A stretch of 64,000 bases of DNA, from NCBI RefSeq assembly GCF_026619435.1, contig NZ_JAOVZQ010000001.1:3727501-3791500 (forward strand), given 5' to 3'. Below the pieces are notes generated by a model. That model saw nothing but the letters and a program-made list of their open reading frames with translations. It was not told where the DNA came from and did no database searches. Both the position numbers and the translations under genes were made by a program. The stretch's first letter is position 1. The number at the start of each line of letters is the position of its first letter. This stretch comes from Hoeflea ulvae (GTDB taxonomy: Bacteria; Pseudomonadota; Alphaproteobacteria; Rhizobiales; Rhizobiaceae). Below, one piece after another: positions 38,510 to 47,104 of this stretch.

Positions 38510-39808
38510 CTAGTCGATCCTGTCAATCACATGCATGAAGGAGCCCGCCACGGCGCCACGCTGCAGGCCGGCGACACCCATGTCCGCGCCCAGCGCATCG
38601 CGGGAGGAAAACACCCGGTCGGCCTCGCCTTCCGACACGATGGTGGCATAATGGAATTCATGCGCCGAAAGCTCCATCGGCCAGAAGAAACCCGGCATCG
38701 GCACGAGCCGGCGATAGCCAAGCTGCCGCTTGCGCTCGGCAAAGCTGCTGACCAGCGGCAGGGCACCGAGCATTTCGTGCCGCGCGCCCTTGGCGTCGAT
38801 CAGCGCATCGCCCAGCACCATGTAGCCGCCGCATTCGCCATAGACCGGAAGCCCGCGCGAGATCGCGTCCTTCATGCCGGACTTGAACCTGCCGGCAGCG
38901 GCGATCGTGCCGGCATGGAGTTCCGGATAGCCGCCGGGCAGAACCACCGCGTTGCAATCGGCCGCAGGGGCTTCGTCGGCCAGCGGCGAGAAGAACGAGA
39001 TTTCGGCACCGCGCCGCTGCCAGCCCAGCAGCATGTGTTCATAGGCGAAGGCAAAGGCGATATCCCGCGCCACCGCGACCTTCTGGCCCGGAGGCGGCAG
39101 CCGCGAGATATTGGCCGGCGCGGTCTTGGGATGGGCGCGTTGCCCCAGCTTGATCAGCATGTCGAGATCAATGCGACTTTCGATCAGGTCGGCGGCATCA
39201 TCGATCAGTCTTGCCAGTTCGTCGTTCTCACCGGCCTGGACCAGGCCGAGATGGCGGGCCGGCAGTACCAGCTTCTCCACCACCGGCAGGCAGCCGACCA
39301 CGTCGATCCGCGCCTTTTCGAGCGCCTGGCGCAGCATGCCTTCGTGCCGGGGGCTGGCCACCCGGTTGAGGATGACGCCCGGCATCAGGATATCGGGATG
39401 GAAATTGGCAAAGCCGCGCGCCAGGGCCGCCACCGAATGCGACATGCTGGCGCAATCGATCACAAGGATCACCGGCAGACCCAAGAGACCGGCCAGATCG
39501 GCGGCGGATCCGGATCCGTCGGCAGCACCGTCAAACAGCCCCATCATGGCCTCGATCACCAGCATGCGGCCGCCCTGGGACTGCAGCGACGCATTGGCCA
39601 GCAGCAGATCGCTGCGCATGGCCCAGGGATCATAGTTCAGGCAGCTTTCGCCGCTGGCGGCAGCATGAAACGCCGGATCGATGTAATCCGGACCGGCCTT
39701 GCCCGGCGCCAGCGCCACGCCCCGGCGCTTGAGCGCCCTGAGCAGTCCCAGGGTCACAGTGGTCTTGCCCGACCCCGACTGGGGGGCGGCGATCATCAAA
39801 CCTGTCAT
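38510..39808 (-). CDS. cobB: Hydrogenobyrinic acid a,c-diamide synthase (CobB)
   Basis: 432 residues in two domains: an N-terminal dethiobiotin-synthetase-like P-loop domain (MIAAPQSGSGKTTVTLGLLR) and a C-terminal glutamine amidotransferase with the nucleophile Cys in PVYGECGGYMVLG. It amidates the a and c side chains of hydrogenobyrinic acid with glutamine and ATP. ATG 39808 lies in the ATGA context that would be the cobA stop if cobA were in its expected frame (see cobA). Confidence 0.94.
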   Translation of the reverse strand: MTGLMIAAPQSGSGKTTVTLGLLRALKRRGVALAPGKAGPDYIDPAFHAAASGESCLNYDPWAMRSDLLLANASLQSQGGRMLVIEAMMGLFDGAADGSGSAADLAGLLGLPVILVIDCASMSHSVAALARGFANFHPDILMPGVILNRVASPRHEGMLRQALEKARIDVVGCLPVVEKLVLPARHLGLVQAGENDELARLIDDAADLIESRIDLDMLIKLGQRAHPKTAPANISRLPPPGQKVAVARDIAFAFAYEHMLLGWQRRGAEISFFSPLADEAPAADCNAVVLPGGYPELHAGTIAAAGRFKSGMKDAISRGLPVYGECGGYMVLGDALIDAKGARHEMLGALPLVSSFAERKRQLGYRRLVPMPGFFWPMELSAHEFHYATIVSEGEADRVFSSRDALGADMGVAGLQRGAVAGSFMHVIDRID

Positions 39809-40649
39809 GCACTGTCTTTCTGCGCGTCTGCGCGATTTCCAAGGGGTCGGCGGTCAGAACCCGTCCGGCAGCCGCCCCCATCCAGTCGAGCGCCGGGCGC
39901 AGCCGCACCACCTGCCCGACCACAACAATGGCCGGCGGCTTCAGCCCGGATGCGGCGACATCATCGGCTGCCCGCTCCAGCGTGGTTTCGAGCACCTGCT
40001 GCGCGTCGGTCGAGGCATCGGTGACAAAGGCGACGGGTTCATCCGCAGCCCGGCCAGCGGCAATCAGCTGTGAGGCGATCGCGGCGATATGTTTCATCGC
40101 CATATACATGACGATGACCTGGCTGCCGCGCGCCACGCCATCCCAGTCGACCCGGTCGGGCACCAGGCCGGAGGAATCATGGCCGGTCAGGAATGTGACC
40201 GTATGGTTGGTGTCGCGGTGGGTCACCGGAATGCCGGCATAGGCCAGCCCGCCAATGCCGGCGGTAATTCCCGGAACGACCCGGAACGGGATGTGATTTT
40301 CCACCAATGTCAGCGCTTCCTCGCCGCCACGCCCGAAGACGAACGGATCGCCGCCCTTGAGCCGCAACACCTTGTTGCCGGCCCGCGCCAGTTCGACCAG
40401 CCGCAACGAGATGTCGCGCTGCTTGGCCGAGGGCTTGCCGCCGCGCTTGCCGGCATATTCGATCACCGCACCGGGCCGGGCAAATTCCAGGCACCCGGCA
40501 TTGACCAGAGCGTCATGGACGATCACATCGGCCTGGGCGAGCGCATTGGCGGCATGCAGCGTCAGCAGGCCCGGATCGCCCGGTCCGGCGCCGACAAGCC
40601 ACACTTCACCCGCTTGCATCTGCGGCAGATTCTGTTGCCAGTTGGTCAT
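39807..40649 (-). CDS. cobA: Uroporphyrinogen-III C-methyltransferase (CobA), 3' end apparently shifted
   Basis: A SAM-dependent SUMT that makes precorrin-2. Motifs VWLVGAGPGDPGLLTLHA, RLKGGDPFVFGRGGEEAL and YAGIPVTHR are intact. As sequenced, the frame runs on to 39630, overlaps cobB by 179 bases and gives a meaningless basic tail. Adding one base to the C4 run at 39843-39846 (minus strand) gives a C-terminus PLGNRADAQKDSA with TGA at 39809-39807, an ATGA overlap with cobB and a normal size of about 280 residues. I give the coordinates of that version. Start ATG 40649. Confidence 0.88.
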
Positions 40650-40758
40650 GATTTTCCGTTCACGCTCGTGGGGCAAGTCCTGCAAAACACTATGGGTTAC
40701 ACCCGTATCAATCGCACTCTATAACGGCAACAGGCAAGACTCGACCGAGAACTGCGAC

Positions 40759-41868
40759 ATGGATGCTGACGAAACCGAAATCCGGCTGGAAAAACCCGCA
40801 ACGGCCCTGCGCCGCGGCTGGACCACCGGCGCTTGCGCGACGGCTGCGACCAAGGCGGCGCTGACCGCATTGCTGACCGGCACGTTTCCCGACCCTGTCG
40901 AAATTACCCTGCCGAAAGGCGAACAGCCGGCCTTTCCGCTGGCCCGCGAAAACCTGTCCACAGAACAGGCCATGGCCGGGATCATCAAGGATGCCGGTGA
41001 CGATCCCGATGTCACCCATGGCGCACTGGTCATCGCCAGTGTCCGCCGCCTGCCCGAGGCCGCGGGCATCATCTTCCGGGCCGGCGATGGCGTCGGCATG
41101 GTGACCAAGGCCGGCCTGCCGGTGGCCGTCGGTGAGCCGGCGATCAATCCGGTGCCGCGGCAGATGATGACCGAGGTGGTCACAACGCTGTGCCAAGAGC
41201 ATGGCGTGTCACCCGATGTCGAGATCGAGATCGCCATCGGCAATGGCGCCGAGCTGGCGCTGCAGACCTGGAACCCGCGGCTCGGCATTGTCGGCGGCCT
41301 GTCGGTGCTCGGCACCACCGGCGTGGTGCATCCGTTCTCCTGCTCGTCCTGGATCCACTCGATCCACCGCGGCATCGATGTCGCCCGCGCCGAGGGCTAT
41401 GCCCATGTGCTCGGCGCCACCGGCTCGACATCAGAAAAAACCGCGCAGGATTTCTACAAGCTGCCCGATATCGCCTGTCTCGACATGGGTGATTTTGCCG
41501 GCGGGTTGCTGAAATATCTCCGCTTCCATCCGGTGCCGCGCCTGACGATTGCCGGTGGCTTTGCCAAGCTGACCAAGCTGGCCCAGGGCGCGCTCGACCT
41601 GCATTCCGGCCGCAGCCAGGTCGACATGGTCTGGCTGGCCGACCGCGCCATGGCGCTCGGCGCTCATGTGGATTTGAGGCAGCGGATTCTGTGTGCCAAC
41701 ACGGCGATGGAAGTGCTTGAATTGACTCGGGAACAAGGACTCGACCTGCCTGGTGCAATTGCCGCTGAGGCGCGGACAATGGCGCTCGAAACCCTGCGCG
41801 GCGCGCCTGTGGAGGTCGATGTCATGGTGATGGACCGTGCCGGAAAGCTGCTCGCCCATGCCCGATGA
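40759..41868 (+). CDS. cbiD: Cobalt-precorrin-5B (C1)-methyltransferase CbiD
   Basis: A 369-residue SAM-dependent enzyme. The CbiD hallmark RRGWTTGACATAATKAAL is at residues 18-35, and GTTGVVHPFSCSSWI lies in the middle. In the anaerobic route CbiD performs the C1 methylation that CobF does in the aerobic route. No cobF is visible here, so CbiD probably fills that step in an otherwise CobN-type pathway. ATG 40759 gives the normal length; upstream in-frame codons lie inside cobA. It is divergent from cobA and overlaps cobK by 11 bases. Confidence 0.93.
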   Translation: MDADETEIRLEKPATALRRGWTTGACATAATKAALTALLTGTFPDPVEITLPKGEQPAFPLARENLSTEQAMAGIIKDAGDDPDVTHGALVIASVRRLPEAAGIIFRAGDGVGMVTKAGLPVAVGEPAINPVPRQMMTEVVTTLCQEHGVSPDVEIEIAIGNGAELALQTWNPRLGIVGGLSVLGTTGVVHPFSCSSWIHSIHRGIDVARAEGYAHVLGATGSTSEKTAQDFYKLPDIACLDMGDFAGGLLKYLRFHPVPRLTIAGGFAKLTKLAQGALDLHSGRSQVDMVWLADRAMALGAHVDLRQRILCANTAMEVLELTREQGLDLPGAIAAEARTMALETLRGAPVEVDVMVMDRAGKLLAHAR

Positions 41869-42568
41869 ACCGGCGCCATCAGAGACCATCCTGATCCTTG
41901 GCGGCACCCGCGAGGCCGCCGAACTGGCAAAGGAGCTGGTCGAAAGCCGACCCGCGGCACGCGTCATCATCTCGCTTGCCGGCCGCACCAGGGAACCCGC
42001 GCCGCTGGCCGGCGAGGTCCGCAGCGGCGGCTTTGGCGGCATCGATGGACTCGTCTCCTATCTGCGTGAAAACCGCGTCACCCGCCTGATCGATGCCACC
42101 CATCCCTTTGCCCGCCAGATCAGCGCCAATGCCGTTGAAGCCGCGCAGATGGCAGGCGTGCCGCTCGAGATCCGCACCCGAATGCCATGGGCCAAACAGC
42201 AAGGCGACGAGTGGATCGAGGTCGACACACTAGAAGACGCCCGCAACGCCATCCCGCCACGCGCCCGCGTGCTGCTGGCCCTGGGATCGCAACACATCGG
42301 CGTTTTTGCGAGCCGCGATGATGTGCATTTCGTCGTCCGCATGATCGATCCGCCCGAGACCAAGCTGGAGCTTCCCGACCACGCATTGGTGCTCGGCCGC
42401 CCCGGCGACACCTCAGCGATCGAGGCAATGCTGCTGATCGCCCATTCCATCACCCACATCCTCTGCCGCAACTCCGGCGGCAAGGCGGCCTACGCCAAGA
42501 TCGAAGCGGCACGGGAGTTGGGGCTGCCGGTGATCATGGTTGGACGGAGTGATCAAGGCGCGCAGTGA
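41858..42568 (+). CDS. cobK: Precorrin-6A reductase (CobK)
   Basis: A 236-residue NADPH-dependent enzyme that reduces precorrin-6A to 6B. The N-terminal ILILGGTREAAELAKEL and the RLIDATHPFARQISANA motif are typical of CobK/CbiJ. A C-terminal ILCRNSGGKAAYAKIEAA closes the protein. ATG 41858 overlaps the cbiD end by 11 bases, which suggests coupling. The two form the only plus-strand cob transcript in the window. Confidence 0.93.
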   Translation: MPDEPAPSETILILGGTREAAELAKELVESRPAARVIISLAGRTREPAPLAGEVRSGGFGGIDGLVSYLRENRVTRLIDATHPFARQISANAVEAAQMAGVPLEIRTRMPWAKQQGDEWIEVDTLEDARNAIPPRARVLLALGSQHIGVFASRDDVHFVVRMIDPPETKLELPDHALVLGRPGDTSAIEAMLLIAHSITHILCRNSGGKAAYAKIEAARELGLPVIMVGRSDQGAQ

Positions 42569-42918
42569 ATGCCTGCCGCTCCGACCTACCGGAATTGATC
42601 CGGTATCCGGACAGCCCAGATCCTAGGGCTGATCGGGTTGGCAAATCCGTTGCAGCCGATTTGCTCAGTGTGCACCGAGGGGGGCACATGGCCGTCTGCT
42701 TTTGCCAAAAATCCGGAACGATCCCTCCAAATCATGACCGACAAGGAAAACCTCTGCCGGAAAGAAATCGGGCGTGTTCTTTCGAATTATTTCATTTCTT
42801 TTGCAGCACTTTGCGCGTGTTTTGATGCCTTGTGGTGAGTCTGTTTGTCTGCAAAAATGAACTTGGATCTCGTCCCCATTTTGCCATTTGTATTATTCCA
42901 AACAATAGGAAACCCAAC
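42569..42918. other. 350-bp intergenic region
   Basis: Between cobK and the Rid-family gene. Lower in GC towards the right end. Short open frames here have no ribosome site or motif. It presumably holds the promoter of the Rid-family gene. No B12-box was found. Confidence 0.5.
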
Positions 42919-43323
42919 ATGAAACGAGAAGCGGTCAATCCCTCGACAATGTATAATGCAACGCAGTTTGGGTTTTCGCATGCAGTTGCATCTGAAGGAC
43001 GCAGAATGCTTCATCTCTCTGGGCAGGTTGCGTGGGACAAGGACAACAACCTGGTTGGCCCGGGAGACCTGGGCGCGCAAGCGGCGCAGGCCTTTGCGAA
43101 CCTCAAAGAGGTGCTGGCCGCGGAAGGTGCGTCCGCAGCCAATGTTGTCAGGCTCAGGACCTATGTGGTCAATTATTCGCCTGACCAGCTCGAAATCATC
43201 GGCCCTGCCATCGGTGCGTTTTATGGCGATGTTATACCCGCAGCCAATACATTGATCGGCGTGCAGTGCCTTGCAATGCCGGATTTCCTAATCGAAATCG
43301 AAGCCACCGCAGTTCTGGACTGA
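42919..43323 (+). CDS. Rid-family protein (YjgF/YER057c/UK114), not canonical RidA
   Basis: 134 residues with the Rid chorismate-mutase-like fold (HLSGQVAWDKDNNLVGPGD; ANVVRLRTYVVNY). In RidA a conserved arginine lies in a PARST motif near the C-terminus. Here the matching segment reads IPAANTLIGVQ, so the arginine needed for imine hydrolysis is missing and the enzymatic role is unclear. It has a TAGGA ribosome site before ATG 42919. Codon usage looks a little less GC-rich than the surrounding cob genes. Monocistronic. Confidence 0.82.
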   Translation: MKREAVNPSTMYNATQFGFSHAVASEGRRMLHLSGQVAWDKDNNLVGPGDLGAQAAQAFANLKEVLAAEGASAANVVRLRTYVVNYSPDQLEIIGPAIGAFYGDVIPAANTLIGVQCLAMPDFLIEIEATAVLD

Positions 43324-43478
43324 GCCAAATTCAACACCAGAACAAGGTCTCTTCACCCAGCGGACGGCGGGTCGATAGGTCCCGGCTCAAGGCGGGGATG
43401 GCGACAACTGAGGGACCAGCAATACAAGAGTGTCCTTGTGACGAGAACCGCGGTTGAAATTCCGAAGACAGAGAGGCG

Positions 43479-44261
43479 CTACGCCACCTTCACCTTCTTC
43501 TTTTTCCCGACATTTCTGAGCACATGCGAGTACTCGGCATTGTACAGGTCACTGTCGCGAAAACTGACATCGCCGAACACCTTGCCAACCATGATCAGCG
43601 CGGTGCGGGTGATCTTGTGCTTGCGGACCTCTTCCTTCATGCCTTCCAGCGTGGTGCGGATATAGAGCTCATCCGGCCAGGTGGCGCGGTAGGCGATCAC
43701 CACCGGACAATCGGCGCCGTAGAATGGCTCCAGCGCGCGGCGCACATAGTCGAGATTGCGGATCGACAAATGGATGGCCAGCGTCGCCCGCGACTGGCCG
43801 AGGATCTCCAGCTGCTCGAATTCCGGCATCGACGACGCCTTCATGCCGGTGCGGGTGATGATCACTGTCTGGGCGATCTCCGGCAGCGTCAACTCTGTGG
43901 CGAGCTTGGCCGCAACCCCGGCAAAAGCCGGCACGCCCGGCACCACCTCATAGTCGATCCCCAGCGCATCGAGCCGCCGCATCTGCTCGGCCACGGCGCC
44001 ATAGATCGCCGGATCGCCCGAATGCACCCGGGCCACGTCCTGACCGGCGTCGTGCGCGGTCTTCATGTCGGCAATGATCTCGTCGAGATGCATTGGCGCA
44101 GTGTCCTTGACCAGCGCATCGTCGGGTGCGGCATGGACGATCTCTTCCGGCACCAGAGAGCCGGCATAAAGACACACCGGGCAACGCTCGATCAGCTTGA
44201 GCCCGCGCACGGTGATGAGGTCGGGCGCGCCGGGACCGGCGCCGATGAAATAAACGGTCAT
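43479..44261 (-). CDS. cobM: Precorrin-4 C11-methyltransferase (CobM)
   Basis: A 260-residue SAM-dependent corrin methyltransferase. It has the family opening VYFIGAGPGAPDLITVRG, the RVHSGDPAIYGAVAEQM loop and EVVPGVPAFAGVAAKLATEL. Its start overlaps the stop of the CbiG/CobJ gene by four bases. It is the last gene of the minus-strand cob run that begins with cbiX. The C-terminus is lysine-rich (GKKKKVKV). Confidence 0.94.
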   Translation of the reverse strand: MTVYFIGAGPGAPDLITVRGLKLIERCPVCLYAGSLVPEEIVHAAPDDALVKDTAPMHLDEIIADMKTAHDAGQDVARVHSGDPAIYGAVAEQMRRLDALGIDYEVVPGVPAFAGVAAKLATELTLPEIAQTVIITRTGMKASSMPEFEQLEILGQSRATLAIHLSIRNLDYVRRALEPFYGADCPVVIAYRATWPDELYIRTTLEGMKEEVRKHKITRTALIMVGKVFGDVSFRDSDLYNAEYSHVLRNVGKKKKVKVA

Positions 44262-46108
44262 GCCGCGTCTCCTGAAGCAATGGATGTCATCACGGTGCCT
44301 TCCTTGCGGGCATAACCGCGCGGGGTATAGACCCAGGCCTTGCCGTCACCGGTGGCCACGGTGGTGGAATTGGACGAGCCGACCACCACCACGGTGAGCA
44401 TGTCGACATCATCGACATTGAGCGCGCCCAGCGGCACGATGCGGATCAGCTCTCCCTCGCGGCCCAGATTGGTAGCAAGGATCACCGGCGTCGAGGCCGG
44501 GCGATGTTCAAGCAGCTTGTCACGCGCCCAGGCCAGTTGCGTGCGGCGCTTCTTCGACACCGGATTGTAGAACGCGATGACGAAATCGCCCTCGCCAGCC
44601 GCCGTCACCCGGCGCTTGATGTCGTCCCAGGGTGTGAGCAGGTCCGACAGCGAGATGGTGCAGAAATCATGGCCCAGAGGCGCACCCGCGCGTGCCGCCG
44701 CAGCCTGCAGCGCCGAGATGCCCGGCGAGACCGCGATCTCGATGCGGCGGGCTTCTGCCGTCAGGCCTTCCGGCCCGTCCGACTTGTCGAGCAGTTCGAA
44801 CACCAGTGTCGCCATGGCATAGATCCCGGCATCGCCGGAACAGACCAGCGCCACCGATTTGCCTTCGCCCGCCAGTTCCATGGCATGGCGCACCCGCGCC
44901 TCTTCCTTGCCGAGATCGAAATCATGCCGCGCCTTGCCTTTGGTCAGCGGCCCGAGCAGATCGAGATAGAGCGAGTAGCCGACCAGATCGGTCGAGGCCG
45001 AAACCATTTCGGAAACTTCCGGCGAACGCCAGCCATCCGATCCCGGACCGATGCCGACCACCATCAACTTGCCGCGCGCCCTGCCCGGCAGATTTTCCTG
45101 TGTGAAAGGCTGCGGTGCACGGGCGATGGCGCAGGTGGCGCGGCGGCTCTTGCGTTTCTCGGCGATCAGATCACCCGAAGCGCCGGCAGCTGCCAGTGCG
45201 GCGCCTTCGGACACGCCGTGGCAGCCGACTTCGGCAAAGACGATGTCGGAGGGATGTTTCAGACGGGGCGTTTCAGCCTCCAGCGTGGCCGCATCAAAGA
45301 ACCGCGCCGGGCACTCAAAATGGCCCGCCACATGATGCACCGCAGCCTCGTCGGCCTTCACATCAATCGAGGCCACCAGCCCGACCGAGGCCGGTGACAG
45401 GCCAGCCTCAGCGAGACTTTCCAAAGCCAGTTTCAACGCTTCATCGCCACTGGCGCCACGCTCGCAGCCGATGCCCAGCACGAGGTCTTGCGGATGATAG
45501 AGCAAGCCGTTTTCAGGCGGCGCAATTGCCCTGTCCGAGACCGCCAGAACCAGCTCACCATCCGGCGACAGGGGCAATCCGCTTCCGCTGAGCCAGGGTG
45601 CACCGCCGTCGAGCCGCGCGGTTCTGCCGGCCACCAGGTCAGCCATCACCCGCTTGGCGTTTTGGGGATTGGCAAGCACCCAGCCTTGCGGCGGCGCATC
45701 CAGCGCGATGCCGAATTTCAGATCGCCCGCCGTGGTGATCGCCGCAAAGCCATCGACGATCCCGGCGATTGTGCGCGCCAAATCATTGGCGCCGTGATGG
45801 CCGCCCAACAGCGGAAGCACAGCCGAGCCATCCTCTGCGACAGCCAGCACCGGCGGCTCGGTCATCTTGTCGGACAGGTGCGGCGCCAGCAGCCGGATCA
45901 CCGCGCCCGCAGCCATCACCGCAATAATCGGCCGGCCGGCCTGAAACAGCTCTGCCAGATGCGCGCCGGTGTTTTCAAATGTCTCATCGACGCCTTCGGA
46001 GACGCGGCGGGCAAGCCCGTGCACCTGGCCATCAATGCCGTCGGCAATGCGCCGTGCCAGTGGCAAGGCGGCGTCGGACAGGATGATGACGGCTGGGGAA
46101 TTTGTCAT
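44258..46108 (-). CDS. cobJ: CbiG-CobJ fusion: cobalamin biosynthesis CbiG domain plus precorrin-3B C17-methyltransferase
   Basis: 616 residues. Residues about 1-200 match the CbiG N-terminal and central domains (FQAGRPIIAVMAAGAVIRLL, PLLGGHHGANDLA). Residues about 205-335 match the CobE/CbiG C-terminal domain (LVLGIGCERGASGDEAL; FAEVGCHGVSEGAAL). Residues about 345-600 are CobJ (VVGIGPGSDGWRSPEV, LVCSGDAGIYAMATLVFELL, AVSPGISALQAAAARAGAPL). The linker shows no ribosome site or nearby stop, so the fusion looks real. CobJ contracts the ring and methylates C17; CbiG opens the lactone in the anaerobic route. It overlaps cobI and cobM by four bases each. Confidence 0.92.
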   Translation of the reverse strand: MTNSPAVIILSDAALPLARRIADGIDGQVHGLARRVSEGVDETFENTGAHLAELFQAGRPIIAVMAAGAVIRLLAPHLSDKMTEPPVLAVAEDGSAVLPLLGGHHGANDLARTIAGIVDGFAAITTAGDLKFGIALDAPPQGWVLANPQNAKRVMADLVAGRTARLDGGAPWLSGSGLPLSPDGELVLAVSDRAIAPPENGLLYHPQDLVLGIGCERGASGDEALKLALESLAEAGLSPASVGLVASIDVKADEAAVHHVAGHFECPARFFDAATLEAETPRLKHPSDIVFAEVGCHGVSEGAALAAAGASGDLIAEKRKSRRATCAIARAPQPFTQENLPGRARGKLMVVGIGPGSDGWRSPEVSEMVSASTDLVGYSLYLDLLGPLTKGKARHDFDLGKEEARVRHAMELAGEGKSVALVCSGDAGIYAMATLVFELLDKSDGPEGLTAEARRIEIAVSPGISALQAAAARAGAPLGHDFCTISLSDLLTPWDDIKRRVTAAGEGDFVIAFYNPVSKKRRTQLAWARDKLLEHRPASTPVILATNLGREGELIRIVPLGALNVDDVDMLTVVVVGSSNSTTVATGDGKAWVYTPRGYARKEGTVMTSIASGDAA

Positions 46109-46833
46109 GCAGTGCTCCCGGGCAGCGCGTGGATCCAGTCCTCGCCGCCCTTGTAAATCAGGATCATGGAAAAATAGGGGGCGGTGTCTTCGGGAACATC
46201 GGCGAGCGGCATCAGCCTTTCGGCGTCGAGCGACACGCGTTCCACATAGATTGCATGAGGCAACAGATTCAAACTCTCAATCAGCCCCCGCAAGCGCTTG
46301 AAATGCCTGCCGATCTTGATGATCGCCACGGCGTCGGCCGTGTTGATTCTGTTTGTGAGCTCTTGATCGCCAAGCGGTCCGGGCAGCACGGTCAGCACAT
46401 CGTTGCGCGCCGCCAGCGGACGCCCGGCGGCACTTGCCGCAGCCATCATCGAGGAGACGCCCGGCACCACTTCGGTGTCGTAGCGTTCGGCCAGCCGCTC
46501 GAACACATACATGAACGAGCCATAGAAGAACGGATCGCCCTCGCACAGCACCGCCACGTCGCGGCCGGCATCAAGCTCGGCTGCGATCTCGACCGACGCC
46601 TTGTCATAGACATCGCGGGCGGGAAAGCGTTCGGTGCGCATTGGCACCACGATCGGGATCTCGGTCTGCCCGCCGGGCAGATGCGGCGTGGCGATGGACC
46701 GGGCAAAACTTGCGCCCGTGTCAGGCGCCGGCCAGGCAATCACCGGCACCGCTTGCAGGATCTTGAATGCCTTCAGCGTGATCAGATCGGGATCTCCCGG
46801 GCCAAGCCCGAGTCCGTAAAGTTTGCCGCTCAT
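46105..46833 (-). CDS. cobI: Precorrin-2 C20-methyltransferase (CobI)
   Basis: A 242-residue SAM-dependent methyltransferase making precorrin-3A. It has the family opening LYGLGLGPGDPDLITLKAFK, the VAVLCEGDPFFYGSFMYVFE loop and EVVPGVSSMMAAASAAGRPL. The end overlaps the next gene by four bases. A 271-bp gap containing a palindromic repeat separates it from cobHL upstream, an unusual break in an otherwise packed operon. Confidence 0.94.
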   Translation of the reverse strand: MSGKLYGLGLGPGDPDLITLKAFKILQAVPVIAWPAPDTGASFARSIATPHLPGGQTEIPIVVPMRTERFPARDVYDKASVEIAAELDAGRDVAVLCEGDPFFYGSFMYVFERLAERYDTEVVPGVSSMMAAASAAGRPLAARNDVLTVLPGPLGDQELTNRINTADAVAIIKIGRHFKRLRGLIESLNLLPHAIYVERVSLDAERLMPLADVPEDTAPYFSMILIYKGGEDWIHALPGSTA

Positions 46834-46906
46834 GACGCATACTCATTCGAGGGAAACGCAATTGGTTGGCTTCGGCTACCCCGCACCATTTCATGGTTGT
46901 GGCTTA

Positions 46907-47062
46907 CCCCCACCCCAACCCCTCCCCTCAAGGGGGAGGGGCAAGGACGCAGCAAACAGGTTGCCGAAACCTGCACAGACTGAAAGGCGAAATCTGGTGG
47001 CATGTGGGACGTGTTCGTCCGCTTAAGCCCCTCCCCCTTGAGGGGAGGGGTTGGGGTGGGGG
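46907..47062. repeat. 156-bp palindromic element with perfect 36-bp inverted ends
   Basis: The ends at 46907-46942 and 47027-47062 are exact inverted copies. Each end is itself nearly palindromic (CCCCTCCCC then AAGGGGGAGGGGC). The 84-base core has a small hairpin (CAGGTT/AACCTG). It lies between cobI and cobHL on one transcript. The ends differ from those of the cobN element (57194-57347) at only two or so positions, so the two are one family. No coding capacity. Confidence 0.85.
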
Positions 47063-47104
47063 TCGGCAAAAAACACTTACCTGCAATCAAACCATCATAC
47101 CCGC

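Noticed and set aside
42565..42825. An 86-codon open frame after cobK
   Set aside because: No ribosome site or recognisable features; likely chance.
46907..47062. CRISPR array
   Set aside because: Only two inverted ends with one spacer; the geometry is that of a palindromic element, not of direct repeats with spacers.
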